DNA of 64,000 nucleotides from Ophiocordyceps camponoti-saundersi (nom. inval.) (GCA_003339415.1 PDHQ01000119.1:1-64000), one strand, 5' to 3'; numbered from the stretch's first letter, positions 1-10,759 are shown. The notes: generated from the letters alone by a model not told the origin. A program made the numbers and translations.

Positions 1-322
1 TTTTCTCTCTGTTTTTCCCTGGGGAATGACCGGAACTCTTTTCCCTTTCTCCCTTCCCCCCCCCCCCCCCCCCCCCCTTCTTTTCTGACGCAGCGCCTTG
101 ATAATGTCTCGACTTTTTTGACGTTGGCTACTCCCTTTGCACAGTGCTGTCAAAGTAGGTTAACATGTTAATGATAGAAACGCGTACATATGTACATATG
201 TATGTATGTTTATCCGTACCATATGTACAACGGTGGGATGAGGTCAACAGATAGCGAGGAGGGAGGCCTCGAAATGCAGGTGATCCTTACATACATACGC
301 TGTCGGACTTTGAAGCTCACTG

Positions 323-323
<1 letters not shown>

Positions 324-356
<33 letters not shown>

Positions 357-396
357 TCTCTCTATGTAAGCTTTCTCACACACACACACACACACT
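324..396. repeat. CA dinucleotide microsatellite (two tracts)
   Basis: Two nearly pure CA tracts at 324-354 and about 376-395, separated by a short CT-rich spacer. The open frame made of V-C-V-C repeats on the minus strand is a by-product of the tract. Confidence 0.9.
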
Positions 397-929
397 CACA
401 ATCCGTACGGTCCACTCACCCACCCTCGTCTTAGGCTCTTCCCATCCCTGCCCCCCCTTAGGGCCCTAGACTCTGACACGGACCCCCCTCCCTCACACAC
501 TCACACACACTCTCTTTGTTGGTGGTGGTGGCTTTTTTGGTTCGAAGATCAGCTGGACCCTGCATCGGTAGCCCCGGTTTCTTGTCTTGACGGCCCGTTT
601 CCCGCACCGTCGCCACCTCGCCGCCTCACAGCCCTCCCGCCGCCGTTCGCTCTCTCTCTCGCAAGGGAAGCTTTACCTTCTTGTGCTATCCGTAGATCAC
701 ACATTTCCGTACCGTATGTACATATACACACATACACTATATGCAGCCAGCCGTCCTTTGCCTCGGCCACTCAGAGTCGCAAGATCTCGGGGGCTGTCTC
801 GACTTCTGGCCATCTGGGCTGCGTAAGGGCGCATCGGGGGTGGGGGGCGAAAGGGAAGGCAACAGAGACTGTTTCACCGACCATGATTACCATATAACGT
901 CAATCTCCTTTCTTTTTCATCTCTCTTCA

Positions 930-990
930 TCTTCATCATCATCATCATCATCGTCTTCTACTTCCTCCTCCTCCTCCTCCTCCTCCATCT
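930..990. repeat. TCA/CTC trinucleotide microsatellite
   Basis: A run of TCA triplets followed by CTC triplets. It translates to poly-serine on the plus strand, which explains the spurious open frame around it. Confidence 0.85.
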
Positions 991-2189
991 CCATCATATA
1001 CTTTTCTCTCTTATATAAGCCACGTGACTTCATCATCATGGCTTGTCAACCATCACCCATAATCTCCCCCACCGCCTCTCCCACTGCTACAAAGGCAAGC
1101 GCCCATTGTTAAGAGTTCGGCGGCAGCAGTCCTTGCATAGCTTGTGTCGTCGTCATGACGTAGAAGCGCGCTTCCTGTTGGATGCGTTGGGAAGCCATCG
1201 GCTGGTTGCAGCCGTTTCGTTGCTGGGCTGGGTGTTTCGAGCAATACCGTTCGACGTTGCGTCATTGACGCCGCTAGCCGACGTCGTCTAGCCGTGATGA
1301 GTCAATGGATGTCACAGCCTTGTGGATGTGCAGATATACATACATACGTACAGACCTAGGCAGATATGTAGTATGTATAATAATGTAGCATAACAGTACT
1401 CCGTACCTAGAGTGTGTGTGAGAGTGAGATGTGCGTGAGGGAGGGTGGTGTATGTATGAGGTAAGTGTGTGTGCGTATGTACGGATTATATATGTACGTT
1501 GTGGTGTGAGTGTCCACGTAACACCATCATCATCAAGCCGCATATCCTATGCAGTGCACCGTCTGTGTCACTAGGAAATCTCTAGCAACCTTACCGCTAC
1601 GACGCCATGACGTTTCCCTCGTTCGGATTCGTTGCCGTCTCCGCACGCTTTGCTGGAGGTTGTGTGCGCGTCTTGGCGATGCGCCTGTGGTTGGATGGAG
1701 ATGAGAACGTCATGGGAGCTAAGCTTTTGAATACAAGGCAGAAGGGAAGTGGTGGGCTTGTATAGCCAGCAACTCAATCTTCATAGAGTGGCATTGGAAT
1801 GTATGTAAGGGTATCGGTAAAGAGAGGTCATGATGACTTTGATTGGCTGTATTGTCCCTCTTCGTGTATGTATGTATGTATGAGAGGCAAAGACAGATAG
1901 AGGATTTCTGTAACCAGCATCCGTAGAGATAACTGTAACAACTGTTTGCCGTGAAGCCTTCTCATCGCGAACCCCCTTCTCTCTCCCAGCAATCTTGTCC
2001 TCCGCAAGGCGTATCCTTCTCGGATCGATTCCCCGGTCATGATTGTTCGAAGTCAATAAAAGAAAGAAAAAAGTACAAAAATAATCTCCCAACAGTTAGA
2101 AACAGTAAAGAAGATTAACACCATTGACGTCCCGCCAATGGCATCTCGGCAAGGCCGGCTCAGAAAGCATCAAGCTTTCTGTCTACGAA

Positions 2190-2480
2190 ACAAAGGAAAT
2201 TGTGCCAAAGGCTCTCGCCCATGACACCTCCGGCAGAGCCGGGTAGAGAGGCAAGGAACTCTCTCGAACAAGGAAAAGAACAAAGAAAATGTACAACGTG
2301 GCCGAGAAGCCAGATAGAGAGGAACAGACTCCCCTGAGGAAAAGAAATAAAGACAAAGGAGATTAATGCCACCGACATCTCGCCGGGTGACATCTCCGGC
2401 TGAACCGGGAAGAGAGTGCGAGAACTCTCGAAAGAAATGAAATGTACAAAAGTCTCCGGCTTGGTCGAGCTTTCTCAGAA
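2190..2480. repeat. Imperfect direct duplication of about 180 bp in the 3' part of the array transcript
   Basis: A block with a CTCCGG...CCGGGWAGAGAG motif, an AGGAACTCTC or GAGAACTCTC motif, and an AAATGTACAA motif occurs at about 2215-2310 and again at about 2385-2480. It lies in what would be the last exon of the minus-strand transcript. A 176-residue minus-strand open frame (2170-2700) crosses both copies but shows no recognisable domain. Confidence 0.6.
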
Positions 2481-2867
2481 AGTGGCGAGTGGCAGAGGGA
2501 GGAGCGCGAAGACCTCTGGGGATAGTGAGAGATAGGCGGCTCAAGGCTGTACTGTTGAAGCTTTGTCCGCCTTTCACTGCTCTTCCGCGTTGAACCGTGG
2601 TTTTTTCCCCTGTGTAGGTCGGTTCGTGTCGTTGGGCTTCATTGTCTTGTTCCCGTGTATGAAGATGTTTTGGCTGGTGATGTGTTGCTCTGTATGTCAA
2701 TGTCAGCCTCGTTTCCCTAGCTATCCCGGTGGAAACTCACCCTCCCTCTGCTCATCTCAAAGAAGTGAGAATCCTCGACTCTGTCCCTCAGGGCTTGCGC
2801 TTGCGCCATGGCAGCTAGTTTCTGTCTCTGTCCTTAGGTCGGTGCTTTATGGACATCTCAGCAGCGA

Positions 2868-5800
2868 ACTCACCCCTTTCCCTAAGAACCCCAGCAGTTG
2901 GAGATGATCTAGGATCATGTCTTTGGTCTTTTTTTTTCTTTTCGGCCCAGTAAGGCTACCATTCATGGGTCTCTTTGTCTGTGGTTAAATCGATAGTCTC
3001 TGGAGATCTCAGTAGCGAACTCACCCCTTTCCCAAAGACCCCCAGCAGTTGGAGATGATCTAGGATCATGTCATAGGTTGGTTTTTTCTTTTCTGCCCAG
3101 GAAAACTACCGCCCTAAGCTTCTGTTTTTGTGGTTAGATCGAACAATCTCTGAAGTTTTTTTTAGCAGTAAACTTACCCCTTTCCGCGAAAGATCCCAAG
3201 CAGTTGGAGATGATCTTGGATCATGTCTTGGCCTTTTCTTTCTGGCCTGGAAAGACTATCTTTCGTGAGTCTCTGTTTCTGTTATTAAATCAGTTAGGTT
3301 GATTATCTCTAGAGATCTTTGTAGCAAACCCACACCTTTCCCCAAAGATTCCAAGCAGTTGGAGATGATCTATGAACATGTCTTTGGCTATTGTTTTGCC
3401 CAGAAAGACTACTGTTCATGAGTCTCTATGTCTGTGTCAGCCATTTCCTGCGGCAATCCTCGTGGGAAACTCACTCCTTTCCCCAAAGATCGTAAGCAGT
3501 TGGAGATGATCTAGGATCATGTCTTTGGCTATTACTCTGCCCAGAAAGACTGCCATCCATGAGTCTCTATGTTTGTGTTAGCTATTTCCTCCGGCGATCT
3601 TAGTGGTAAATTCACCTCTTTCCCCTCGGCTTCAGGCGGTTGGAGATGATCTAGGATCATGTCATTGGTTCTGCCTGATCAGGCTTCTGGTGGCGCCAGC
3701 GTAGCAGCTTGGTTTCGGAACCATGTTAGTTTCTTTTTCCTGGAGCAATCGCAGTAGTATGAACCCACCAATCCAAATTCCCATTTTACTTCCTCCCCCA
3801 ATCTCAAGGCAGTTGAAGTTGACAAAGAATTGTGTCTTCGGCTCTGCCCGAAAAGGCTTCAGGTGGTGCCGTTGTAGCAGATGTCTGCATCCATATTAGT
3901 TATTTCCTGTGGCGATCTCGGGGTAGACTTGCCTATTTCCACTCAGCCTCAGGTGGTTGGAGATGATCTAGGATCATGTCTTGGGTCTGCCCGAATTGGC
4001 TTCAAGTCGCTCCAGCGCAGCATATGTCTGCATCCATGTTAGATGTTTCCTGTGGCGATGTCAGAGAAAACTTGCCTATCTTCCCTCAACGTCAGGTGGT
4101 TAGAGATGATCTAGGATCATGTCTTTGACTCTGCCTGAATTGACTTCAAGTCGCGCCAGCGCAGCAGATGTCTGCATCTATGTTAGCTGTTTCCCGAAGC
4201 GATCGCAGTAGCGGACTCACCTATTATCCCTCCACTCCGAGTAGTTGGAGATGATCTTGGATCATGTCATTGGCTCTGCCCGAAGAAGGCTGCCAGCACT
4301 AGGTGCCTGCGTCTGCGTTAGGCCGTTATTCTGTCTCGTTACCAGTGGTCAAACGGACCTGTCCACGCTCAGTACAAGTGGTTGGAGATGATCTTGGATC
4401 ATGTCATTGGCTCTGCCCGAAGGCTGCCAGCACTAGGTGCCTGCGTCTGCGTTAGGCCGTTATTCTGTCTCGTCACCAGTGGTCAAACTGACCTATCCAC
4501 GCTCAGTACAAGTGGTTGGAGATGATCTTGGATCATGTCATTGGCTCTGCCCGAAGGCTGCCAGCACTCGGTGTCTATCTCCGGTTAGGCCGTTATTCTG
4601 TCTCGTTACCAGTGGTCAAACTGACCTGTCCACGCTCAGTGCAAGTGGTTGGAGATGATCTTGGATCATGTCATTGGCTCTGCCCGAAGAAGGCTGCCAG
4701 AATTAGTTGTCTGTATCTGCGTTAGGCCGTGGATTCTGTCTCGTTATCAGTGGTCAAACTGACCTATCCACCCTCAGTGCAAGTGGTTGGAGATGATCTT
4801 GGATCATGTCATTAGTTTTGCCTGTAGAAGGCTGCCAGTATTGGGTGTCTGTGTCTGCGTTAAGCCGTTGTTCCCTCGCCAATAGTAGTTGACCAACCTC
4901 TCTACCCTCAGTCCAAGTGGTTGGAGATGATCCTGGATCATGTCATTGGTTTTTGCCCCAAGGATTCCATCGGCAGTGGGTTTCTGTCACCATGTTAGCT
5001 CGATATGTTCTCACAATTTCAATAGAGCGGTTACCTGTTGTCCCTTAGCCGCAAATGTTTGGAGATGATCTGGGGATCATGTCATAAGATCTGCCCGAAC
5101 TGGGCTATTGGCATCGAGTGTCTGTGTCTATGTCAGCGTGATATTGTATATTATCTCACTTTTCCAGCTTACCTTTCCACCCTTGGCCCCAAGTGGTTGG
5201 AGATGATCTAGGATCATGTCATAAGATCTGCCCGGACGAGGCTGTCGGCATTGGGTGTCTGTGCCAGTGTAAGTTTGACGTTTTCTGACATCTCACTGCT
5301 CAAGCTCACCTTTCCACCCTTGGTCCAGAGTGGTTGGAGATGATCTAGGATCATGTCGTTGGCCCGAAGTGATGAGAGCCTATCAAGCATCTGTTCATGC
5401 TTCTGCCCGAGAAGGTTGCTGGTAGCACGACTGGTTGGTAAAGAACCTGTCTCCCGTATTAGTCGTTTCTCTGGCCTTTGAGTTTGATGGTCGGCTCACC
5501 TGTCCGCCCTCAGTTTGAAGTGGTTGAAGATGATCAAGATAAGGATCATGTCGTTGGCTCTACCCGAGAAGTTGTTTTGGGAGCTCGAGAGTGGAAGTTG
5601 TATATCTGTGTTCGTGTTAGATCGATTCTTTGACTACTTTTGTGAAAGAGATTGTCTTACATATCTTTCCGCGAAAGGAAGCAGTTGGAGATAATCGATG
5701 ATCATGTCATTTGCTCTCTCCTGCCAGAAAAGGCTTTTGGGAGCATGAGAGAAGAAGATGAGTATCTATGTCCTTGTTAGATCGGCTCTGTAACCACTTG

Positions 5801-7600
5801 TGTATGAATGGTTATCTTACCTATCTTCCCTCGAATAGAGGCGATTGGAGATGATCGGTGATTATGTCATTGGCTCTTCTCTGCTCGAGAAGATGTCAAG
5901 TGGTCTGAGGGGAGAAGATGTCTGTGGTTTTGTTAGCTCGATTCTCTGACCATCCAAGTACTTAGTAAGGTAGACTCACCCCTTTCCCCTTATGTTCAGG
6001 TGGTTGGAGATGATTGAGAATCATGTCATGAGCTATGTTTTGCTCTATGAGGCTTTTGCCCTAGAAGTCTTTGAAGGTAGGGTGAGGGTAGAAGATGTCT
6101 ATTCCCGTTAGTTCGATTCTCTGACCATTCAAGTACCTAGTATGGTAGACTCACCACTTTGTCCTCATGTTCAGGTGGTTGGAGATGATTGAGAATCATG
6201 TCATGAGCTATGCTCTGCCCGAGAAGGCCTCGAAGGCAGGGTGAGGGTAGAAGATATCTGTATTCCTGTTAGTTCGATTCTCTGACCATCCAAGTACCTA
6301 GTATGGTAGACTCACCCCTTTTTCCTTTTGTTCAGGTGGTTGGAGATGATCAAGAATCATGTCATGAGCTACGCTCTGCCCGAGAAGGCCATGAAGGCAG
6401 GGCGAGGGGAGAAGATGTCTATGTTCCTATTAGTTCGATTCTCTGAACATCTGAGTGTTAGGTCGACTCACCCCTCTTCATATATGTTCAGGTAGTTGGA
6501 GATGATTAAGAATCATGTCATGAGGTTTGCTCTGGCCGAGAAGGTTTCAAACAAGGCGAGGGAAGAAGATATCTATGTCCCTGTTAGCTCGACTGTCTGA
6601 ACATCTGAGAATTAGGTCGACTCACCCCTCGTTTCATATGTTCAGGTGGTTGGAGATGATTGAGAATCATGTCATGAGCTCATGCTCTGCCTGAGAAGGC
6701 TTCAAGTGAGGCGGGGAAGAAGATGTCTGTGTTCCCGTCAGCACAAATCTCTAACCATCTGAGAATTTAGTCAACTTACCCCTTCGCCCTCAGGTTCAAG
6801 TGGTTGGAGATGATCGAGGATCATGTCGTGAGCTCTGCTCTGCCCGAGAAGGCTTCGAGCAGGACAAGGATAGAAGACGTCTATGTTATTCAGCTCGACT
6901 TTCTGACCATCTGAGAATTTGGTCGACTCACCCCTCCCCCCTTAGGATCGAGTGGTTGGAGATGATCAAGGATCATGTCATAGTCTGAGTGTGAGAAGGC
7001 CTCTAGGAGCACGAGAGTAGAAGAGACTGTGATCTCATTAGCTCGGTTCTCTAACCATTCAAGTGCAGTAGAACTTACCCCTTCCCGTTCAAGTTCAAGT
7101 GGTTGGAGATGATCGATGATCATGTCATGGCTCTCTAGGAGCATAAGGGTATAAGATGTCTATGTTCTTGTTAGTTCAATTCTCCGGCCTCTGAATAAGA
7201 CTGATCAGCTTACTCTTTCCCTTTCGAATTCAGGTGGTTGGAGATGATCGATGATCATGTCATGGGCTCAGCCCGAAAAGGCGTCTAGGAGCATAAGGGT
7301 AGAAGGAGTCTGTGTTCCTGTTAGCTCGATTCTATGGCCCTTGAATGAAAGTGATCAGCTTACCCTTTCTCCCTCACGTTCAGGTGGTTGGAGATGATCG
7401 GTGATCATGTCATGGGCTTAGCCCGAGAAGACGTCTGGGAGCACAAGAGTAGAAGATATCTGTGTTCTTGTTAGTTCGATTCTCTAGCCCTTGAATAAAA
7501 GTGATCAGCTTACCCCTTCTCCGTCATGTTCAGGTGGTTGGAGATGATCGGTGATCATGTCATGGGCTCAGCCCGAGAAAAGCTGCAAGCAACGCAGAAG
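2868..7600. repeat. Tandem array of about 32 units with a palindromic core
   Basis: A core of the form GGAGATGATCNNNGATCATG recurs at about 2901, 3051, 3205, 3361, 3501, 3641, 3811 (degenerate), 3957, 4101, 4245, 4381, 4517, 4650, 4786, 4920, 5061, 5196, 5335, 5525, 5685, 5850, 6002, 6180, 6340, 6497, 6650, 6803, 6956, 7101, 7237, 7387 and 7536. The mean spacing is about 150 bp. Between cores sit a conserved TCTGCCCGAGAAGG-like block, a GTTAG block (minus-strand branch point) and a CTCACC or CTTACC block (minus-strand donor). Neighbouring units resemble each other most (4245-4920, 5850-6650 and 7101-7536 form sub-families), so the array grew by local duplication. Confidence 0.92.
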
Positions 7601-8394
7601 CTATATACATGTCTGTTCTCATGTCAGGTCGATTCTCTTTTGCAAGGATGGTGGGAAAATTTACCCCCCCAAAATTCCCGCGATGGCTGGTTCGGAAAGA
7701 TGTCCCTGCTCGAGAAGGTTCTCGATAGGCGAGATGCTGCATTCATGTCAGTCTTGTCTCTCTGAGAAGTTTTGGAAGTCGGCTCACCTCTGCATGCTCC
7801 GGCAAGTGCTACTCCGGAAGGATGGCTATGCCCGAGAAGGCAGCAATTGTTTCCTACCTGTCGATGTCAGACTTAATGTCTTCAAGGTGATCTTGAATGG
7901 TCAGCTTACCTATCCCTATTCCGGCGAGAGCTGATACAGATCCATGGCTCTGCTCGATGAGACTTCCTCCTGCTTTGAGACAAAGAGGATGCAAAGGAAC
8001 GGCGTCCTGTTTGGTTGAACGAATCCTCGCGCTGGATGGCCGCTTGAAGCAGGCGAGCCTCTGTAGATGGAGAGGCGGTAGATGGCTTGAGCAGCCGAGG
8101 TTTTTGATGGATATCTGAAGGGAAGCAGAGGAGTGCCTCTTGTAGGAAGTCCATCCATTCGTTGGAGGTCTTGAAGGGCTCATCTTATGGAGAAAGTCTT
8201 GAAAGGACTAAGGAGGAAGTCTTGAAGGGTAAAAGAAAGAGGACAAGAGAGATGTTGGATGATGGATGAGTGCATCTCGTGGAGGTTGGAAGATGAGCAA
8301 GTCCATCTCTGTAGTAGAGAAAGAGGACTGTTGTGTTTGTCTTGGTGCTGAGAGGATGAAGAAGAAGAGGAAAAGAGGCCGAGGAGAGTGGGAG

Positions 8395-8710
8395 GGCAGA
8401 GGGGTATTTATACCCGTGGAGGAAGCATGTCTTGGTGCTGAGAGGATAGAGAAGAAGAAGAGAAGAAGTCGAGGAGAAGTCGAGGAGAGAGGGAGGCCAG
8501 AGGGGTATTTGTACCCGTGGAGGAAGCATGTCTTGGTGCTGAGAGAGTAGAGAAGAAGAGGAAAAGAGGCCGAGAAGAGTGGGAGGACAGAGGGGTATTT
8601 ATACCCATGAGGGAAGCATGTCTTGGTGCTGAGAGGATAGAGAAGAAGAGGAAAAGATGTCGAGGACAGTGGGAGGGCAGAGGGGTATTTATACCCGTGG
8701 AGGAAGCAGA
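8395..8710 (-). promoter_or_regulatory. Four tandem copies of a TATA-box promoter cassette
   Basis: The palindrome GGGGTATTTATACCC starts at 8401, 8592 and 8692, and a variant with TATTTGTACCC starts at 8502. Spacing is about 90-101 bp. Read on the minus strand each copy gives GGGTATAAATACCCC, a good TATA box, except the 8502 copy, where it is TACAAATA. Each is followed downstream on the minus strand by a CT-rich stretch, as is common near fungal start sites. The cassette also repeats a CATGTCTTGGTGCTGAGAG block. Position and orientation fit promoters for the array transcript to the left. The repeat is seen; promoter activity is inferred. Confidence 0.6.
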
Positions 8711-8729
8711 GTGGAGCCGGCCATCTGTG

Positions 8730-9480
8730 AGGTTGCGGTGGTGGTGATTCAGGATAAGGGAAGAAGAAGCTGTGCGTCACAGGCGTGCTGTCGTTGAGCC
8801 CCACAGGTGTCGTGATGATGATGGCCGTGATTCACGACAAGAGAGGCAGAAGAAGGAGTCGTGCGTCACCGTGGTTGTTGAGCCCCACAGGTGTCGTAAC
8901 AGTAGGCGTGATCTAGAACAAGAGAGGAAGATGAAGATGAAGAAGAAGCTGTGCGTCACAGACGTTGTGATTCGCTGCGACTGCGCGCCTAAGATCTTGT
9001 GGTAAAAGTCGTCGTGATTCACGACCAAGAGAGGCGGAAGAAGGAGTCGAGCGAGCGCCACAGATGCTGTGATACGCTGTCGTCGTTGAGCCCCACAGAT
9101 GTCGTAATACATATAGTAGGTGGTTGTGGTCTGGGGAAAGAGAGGAAGGAGAAGCTGTGCGTCACAGACGATTTTGATTCGCTGTCGATACGCGCCACAG
9201 ATCTCGTGATGATAGTCGTGATTCACGACTTTGAGAGGAAGAAGAAGAGGAAACTGTGCGTCACAGAAGATTTGCTGTACTGGCGTTGAGCCCCACAGAT
9301 GTCGTAATAATACACGGTCGTGATTCACGATAACAGAGGAAGAAGAAGAAGGGAAGAGGAGGATGAGGATGAGGATGAAGCTGTGCGTCGCAGACGTTGT
9401 GATGCGCAGTCGTTGCGCGCCACAAGTGTCGTGATGCGTCGCCCATGCGCTGCCATTGAGCGCCACGATCTAATCACCTA
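8730..9480. promoter_or_regulatory. Degenerate repeat array, candidate upstream activating region
   Basis: Three short motifs alternate. GTGCGTCAC (usually followed by AG) occurs near 8774, 8862, 8952, 9156 and 9257, with a GTGCGTCGCAG variant near 9383. GTTGAGCCCCACAG occurs near 8793, 8877, 9085 and 9285. The near-palindrome GTGATTCACGA occurs near 8829, 9015, 9217 and 9311. They are joined by GA-rich spacers (AGAGAGGMAGAAGAAG). The array ends about 180 bp before the SDR gene start at 9658 and borders the TATA cassettes, so it could serve either side. No protein-coding frame is credible: the 229-residue minus-strand frame is a translation of the repeat. Confidence 0.5.
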
Positions 9481-9657
9481 TATACCTAGTAGGCTATGTA
9501 CTATCGTGATGCGCGGCGCCCCCCCAATTTTAGAGCCGCTTCACGTCACTGGTGTCCGTGTCCGTGATTCAACTACGGATACCTAGTACCTCTCTTACTC
9601 CAGTGCACTGCTCGGCTTCGGTACCCCTCCACCTCCCACACACACAACCACTTTACA

Positions 9658-10759
9658 ATGTCCACCTCTTCTGCCTTTCTCTACTCTATCCTCGGCCACT
9701 TCAACAGGTTGCCCTACCCGACAGAGGACTGCAGCGGGAGAACCGTCATCGTCACCGGCGCTAACACGGGTAAATGTGAAACCTGTCCTCTACCTCGGAT
9801 CTTCATCTCACTCTCATCATCGTAGGCTTGGGTCTCGAGGCCGCTCGACACTTCGTTCGACTCAATGCTGCCAAGGTCATCCTCGCTTGTCGCAGTCTCG
9901 ACAAGGCCGAGGCCGCTAGACGCGACATCGAGGCCACGACGAAGAGGACCAATGTCGTCGAATCCTGGCACTTGGACCTCGCCTCCGTAGACAGCGTCAA
10001 GGACTTTGCCGATCGCGCCACTTCCACACTCGATCGTCTGGATATCCTCGTCGACAATGCCAGCGCCTTGAACTTGGAATGGGTTTTGGCCGACGGTCAC
10101 GAATTGACCATCACCGTCAACGTCATCTCAACTTTTCTCTTGACCCTGCGTTTGCTGCCCTTGCTGCGTCGCACCGGCCAGCGCTTCAACCTGACGCCTC
10201 ACATCGTCGTCGTCTCCTCCGACGCCGCCTTTCTTGTCTGCTCAAGCCCACCTCGTAGATATATGGATGACCAAGAGGCTGACGGCTGAACAGCAAGGCC
10301 TATTTTCCGGAACGCAACGCTCAAAACGTATTCGACGGCCTCCAGAGCAAGGACAACTTCAGAGAACGCTACAACACCTCTAAACTGCTGCAGCTCATGG
10401 CCGTGCGTCAACTGGCTCCCGCCTGCGACGCCTCCGGCAAGGGCCACGTAATCATCAACACCCTCAACCCGGGCTTCTGCGGAACCGAGCTCTTTCGCAG
10501 CCTGCCTTTCCCCGTCAGTATCGTCTTTCGAGTCCTTCTCGCCCTCTTCTCCCGCTCGCCGGAAAAGGGCTCCCGGACGCTCATGACTGCTGCTTTTGCC
10601 GGCGAGGCCAGCCACGGTCTGTCGATGACCAACTGCGGCCCCCATCAGTGGCCGCCCATGATGGATGGCGACGAGGGCGAGAGGCTGAGCGAAAAGTGCT
10701 GGCATCAGCTGCTTCGCATCCTTGATGACATTGATCCGGGCGTCTCGGACAATATATGA
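9658..10759 (+). CDS. Short-chain dehydrogenase/reductase (SDR), retinol-dehydrogenase-like
   Basis: Three exons: 9658-9769, 9826-10235 and 10298-10759, giving 327 residues, a normal length for this fungal SDR group. The Rossmann nucleotide-binding motif TGANTGLG is assembled across intron 1 (residues about 33-40). The strand-4 N-A-S-A segment (normally NNAG/NNAA) and the YNTSK active-site motif (YxxxK) follow, and the catalytic serine region reads VVVSSDAAF. Intron 1 (56 bp) has donor GTAAAT and acceptor TAG. Intron 2 (62 bp) uses GTCTGC with an AAG acceptor, chosen because it restores the family spacing SSDAAFLAYFPER; a CAG four bases earlier would break frame. Start chosen at the first ATG with a leader of typical form (MSTSSAFLYSILGHF). 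The family reduces or oxidises carbonyl or hydroxyl groups with NAD(P)H; the substrate cannot be read from sequence. Confidence 0.9.

Larger units (their letters stand above)
1..2100. other. Gene-free, microsatellite-rich stretch
   Basis: I find no convincing gene here. Visible are a poly-C run at 56-77, CA dinucleotide tracts at 324-354 and 376-395, TCA and CTC triplet tracts at about 930-990, and many short CATA/TATG-type runs (for example 180-220, 1340-1500, 1860-1885). The only longer open frames are serine or valine/cysteine stretches translated from these tracts, so I leave them out. No RNA gene was recognised. Confidence 0.6.
2100..8395 (-). ncRNA. Putative multi-intron, probably non-coding transcript built from a tandem mini-exon/mini-intron array
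   Basis: On the minus strand each ~150-bp unit shows a splice donor (GTGAGT, GTAAGC, GTAAGT, GTCAGT, GTGAAT; GCAAGT in two units), then 49-68 bp, a branch-like CTAAC, CTAAT or CTGAC, and an AG acceptor, followed by an exon of roughly 80-105 nt. One example is the 49-bp intron 3615 to 3567. Three further introns in the unique leader have donors near 7911, 7786 and 7667 and CTGACAT branch points. Coding is unlikely. The exon core (TGACATGATC on this strand) has stops in two frames, the third is broken in many units (TGA in the units at 7237-7536, TGA before the core near 4010), and exon lengths I counted (82, 95, 96, 103) do not share a phase. Four TATA cassettes lie just upstream. The 3' end is undefined, near 2.1-2.7 kb. 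No known gene family is recognised. Function unknown. Confidence 0.55.

Noticed and set aside
741..1112. Serine-rich 123-residue ORF
   Set aside because: Produced by the TCA/CTC microsatellite.
6890..7144. Minus-strand 84-residue ORF with two DMIxDHLQPL repeats
   Set aside because: It reads through predicted introns. Splicing shifts the frame into stops, and neighbouring units have stops in this frame.
2901..7560. Box C/D snoRNA cluster (TGATGA-like core)
   Set aside because: The core is GATGATC, not RTGATGA, with no D box at the expected distance.
2868..7600. Tandem array as a plus-strand protein gene (WLEMIxDHV frame, GTTAG donors, TCAG acceptors)
   Set aside because: Some units fit well (78-nt and 66-nt in-frame exons), but many units have TAG in this frame (GATGATCTAGG) or TGA in the alternative frame. 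The minus-strand donor consensus, including GC-AG sites, is far more regular.
2868..7600. CRISPR array
   Set aside because: Repeats are long, diverged and separated by equally repetitive spacers, and the DNA is eukaryotic.
8208..8804. 198-residue minus-strand ORF over the promoter repeats
   Set aside because: It is a translation of the ~100-bp tandem cassette, with no domain.
8777..9466. 229-residue minus-strand ORF over the upstream array
   Set aside because: Repeat translation; H/L/S-rich periodic sequence with no recognised fold.
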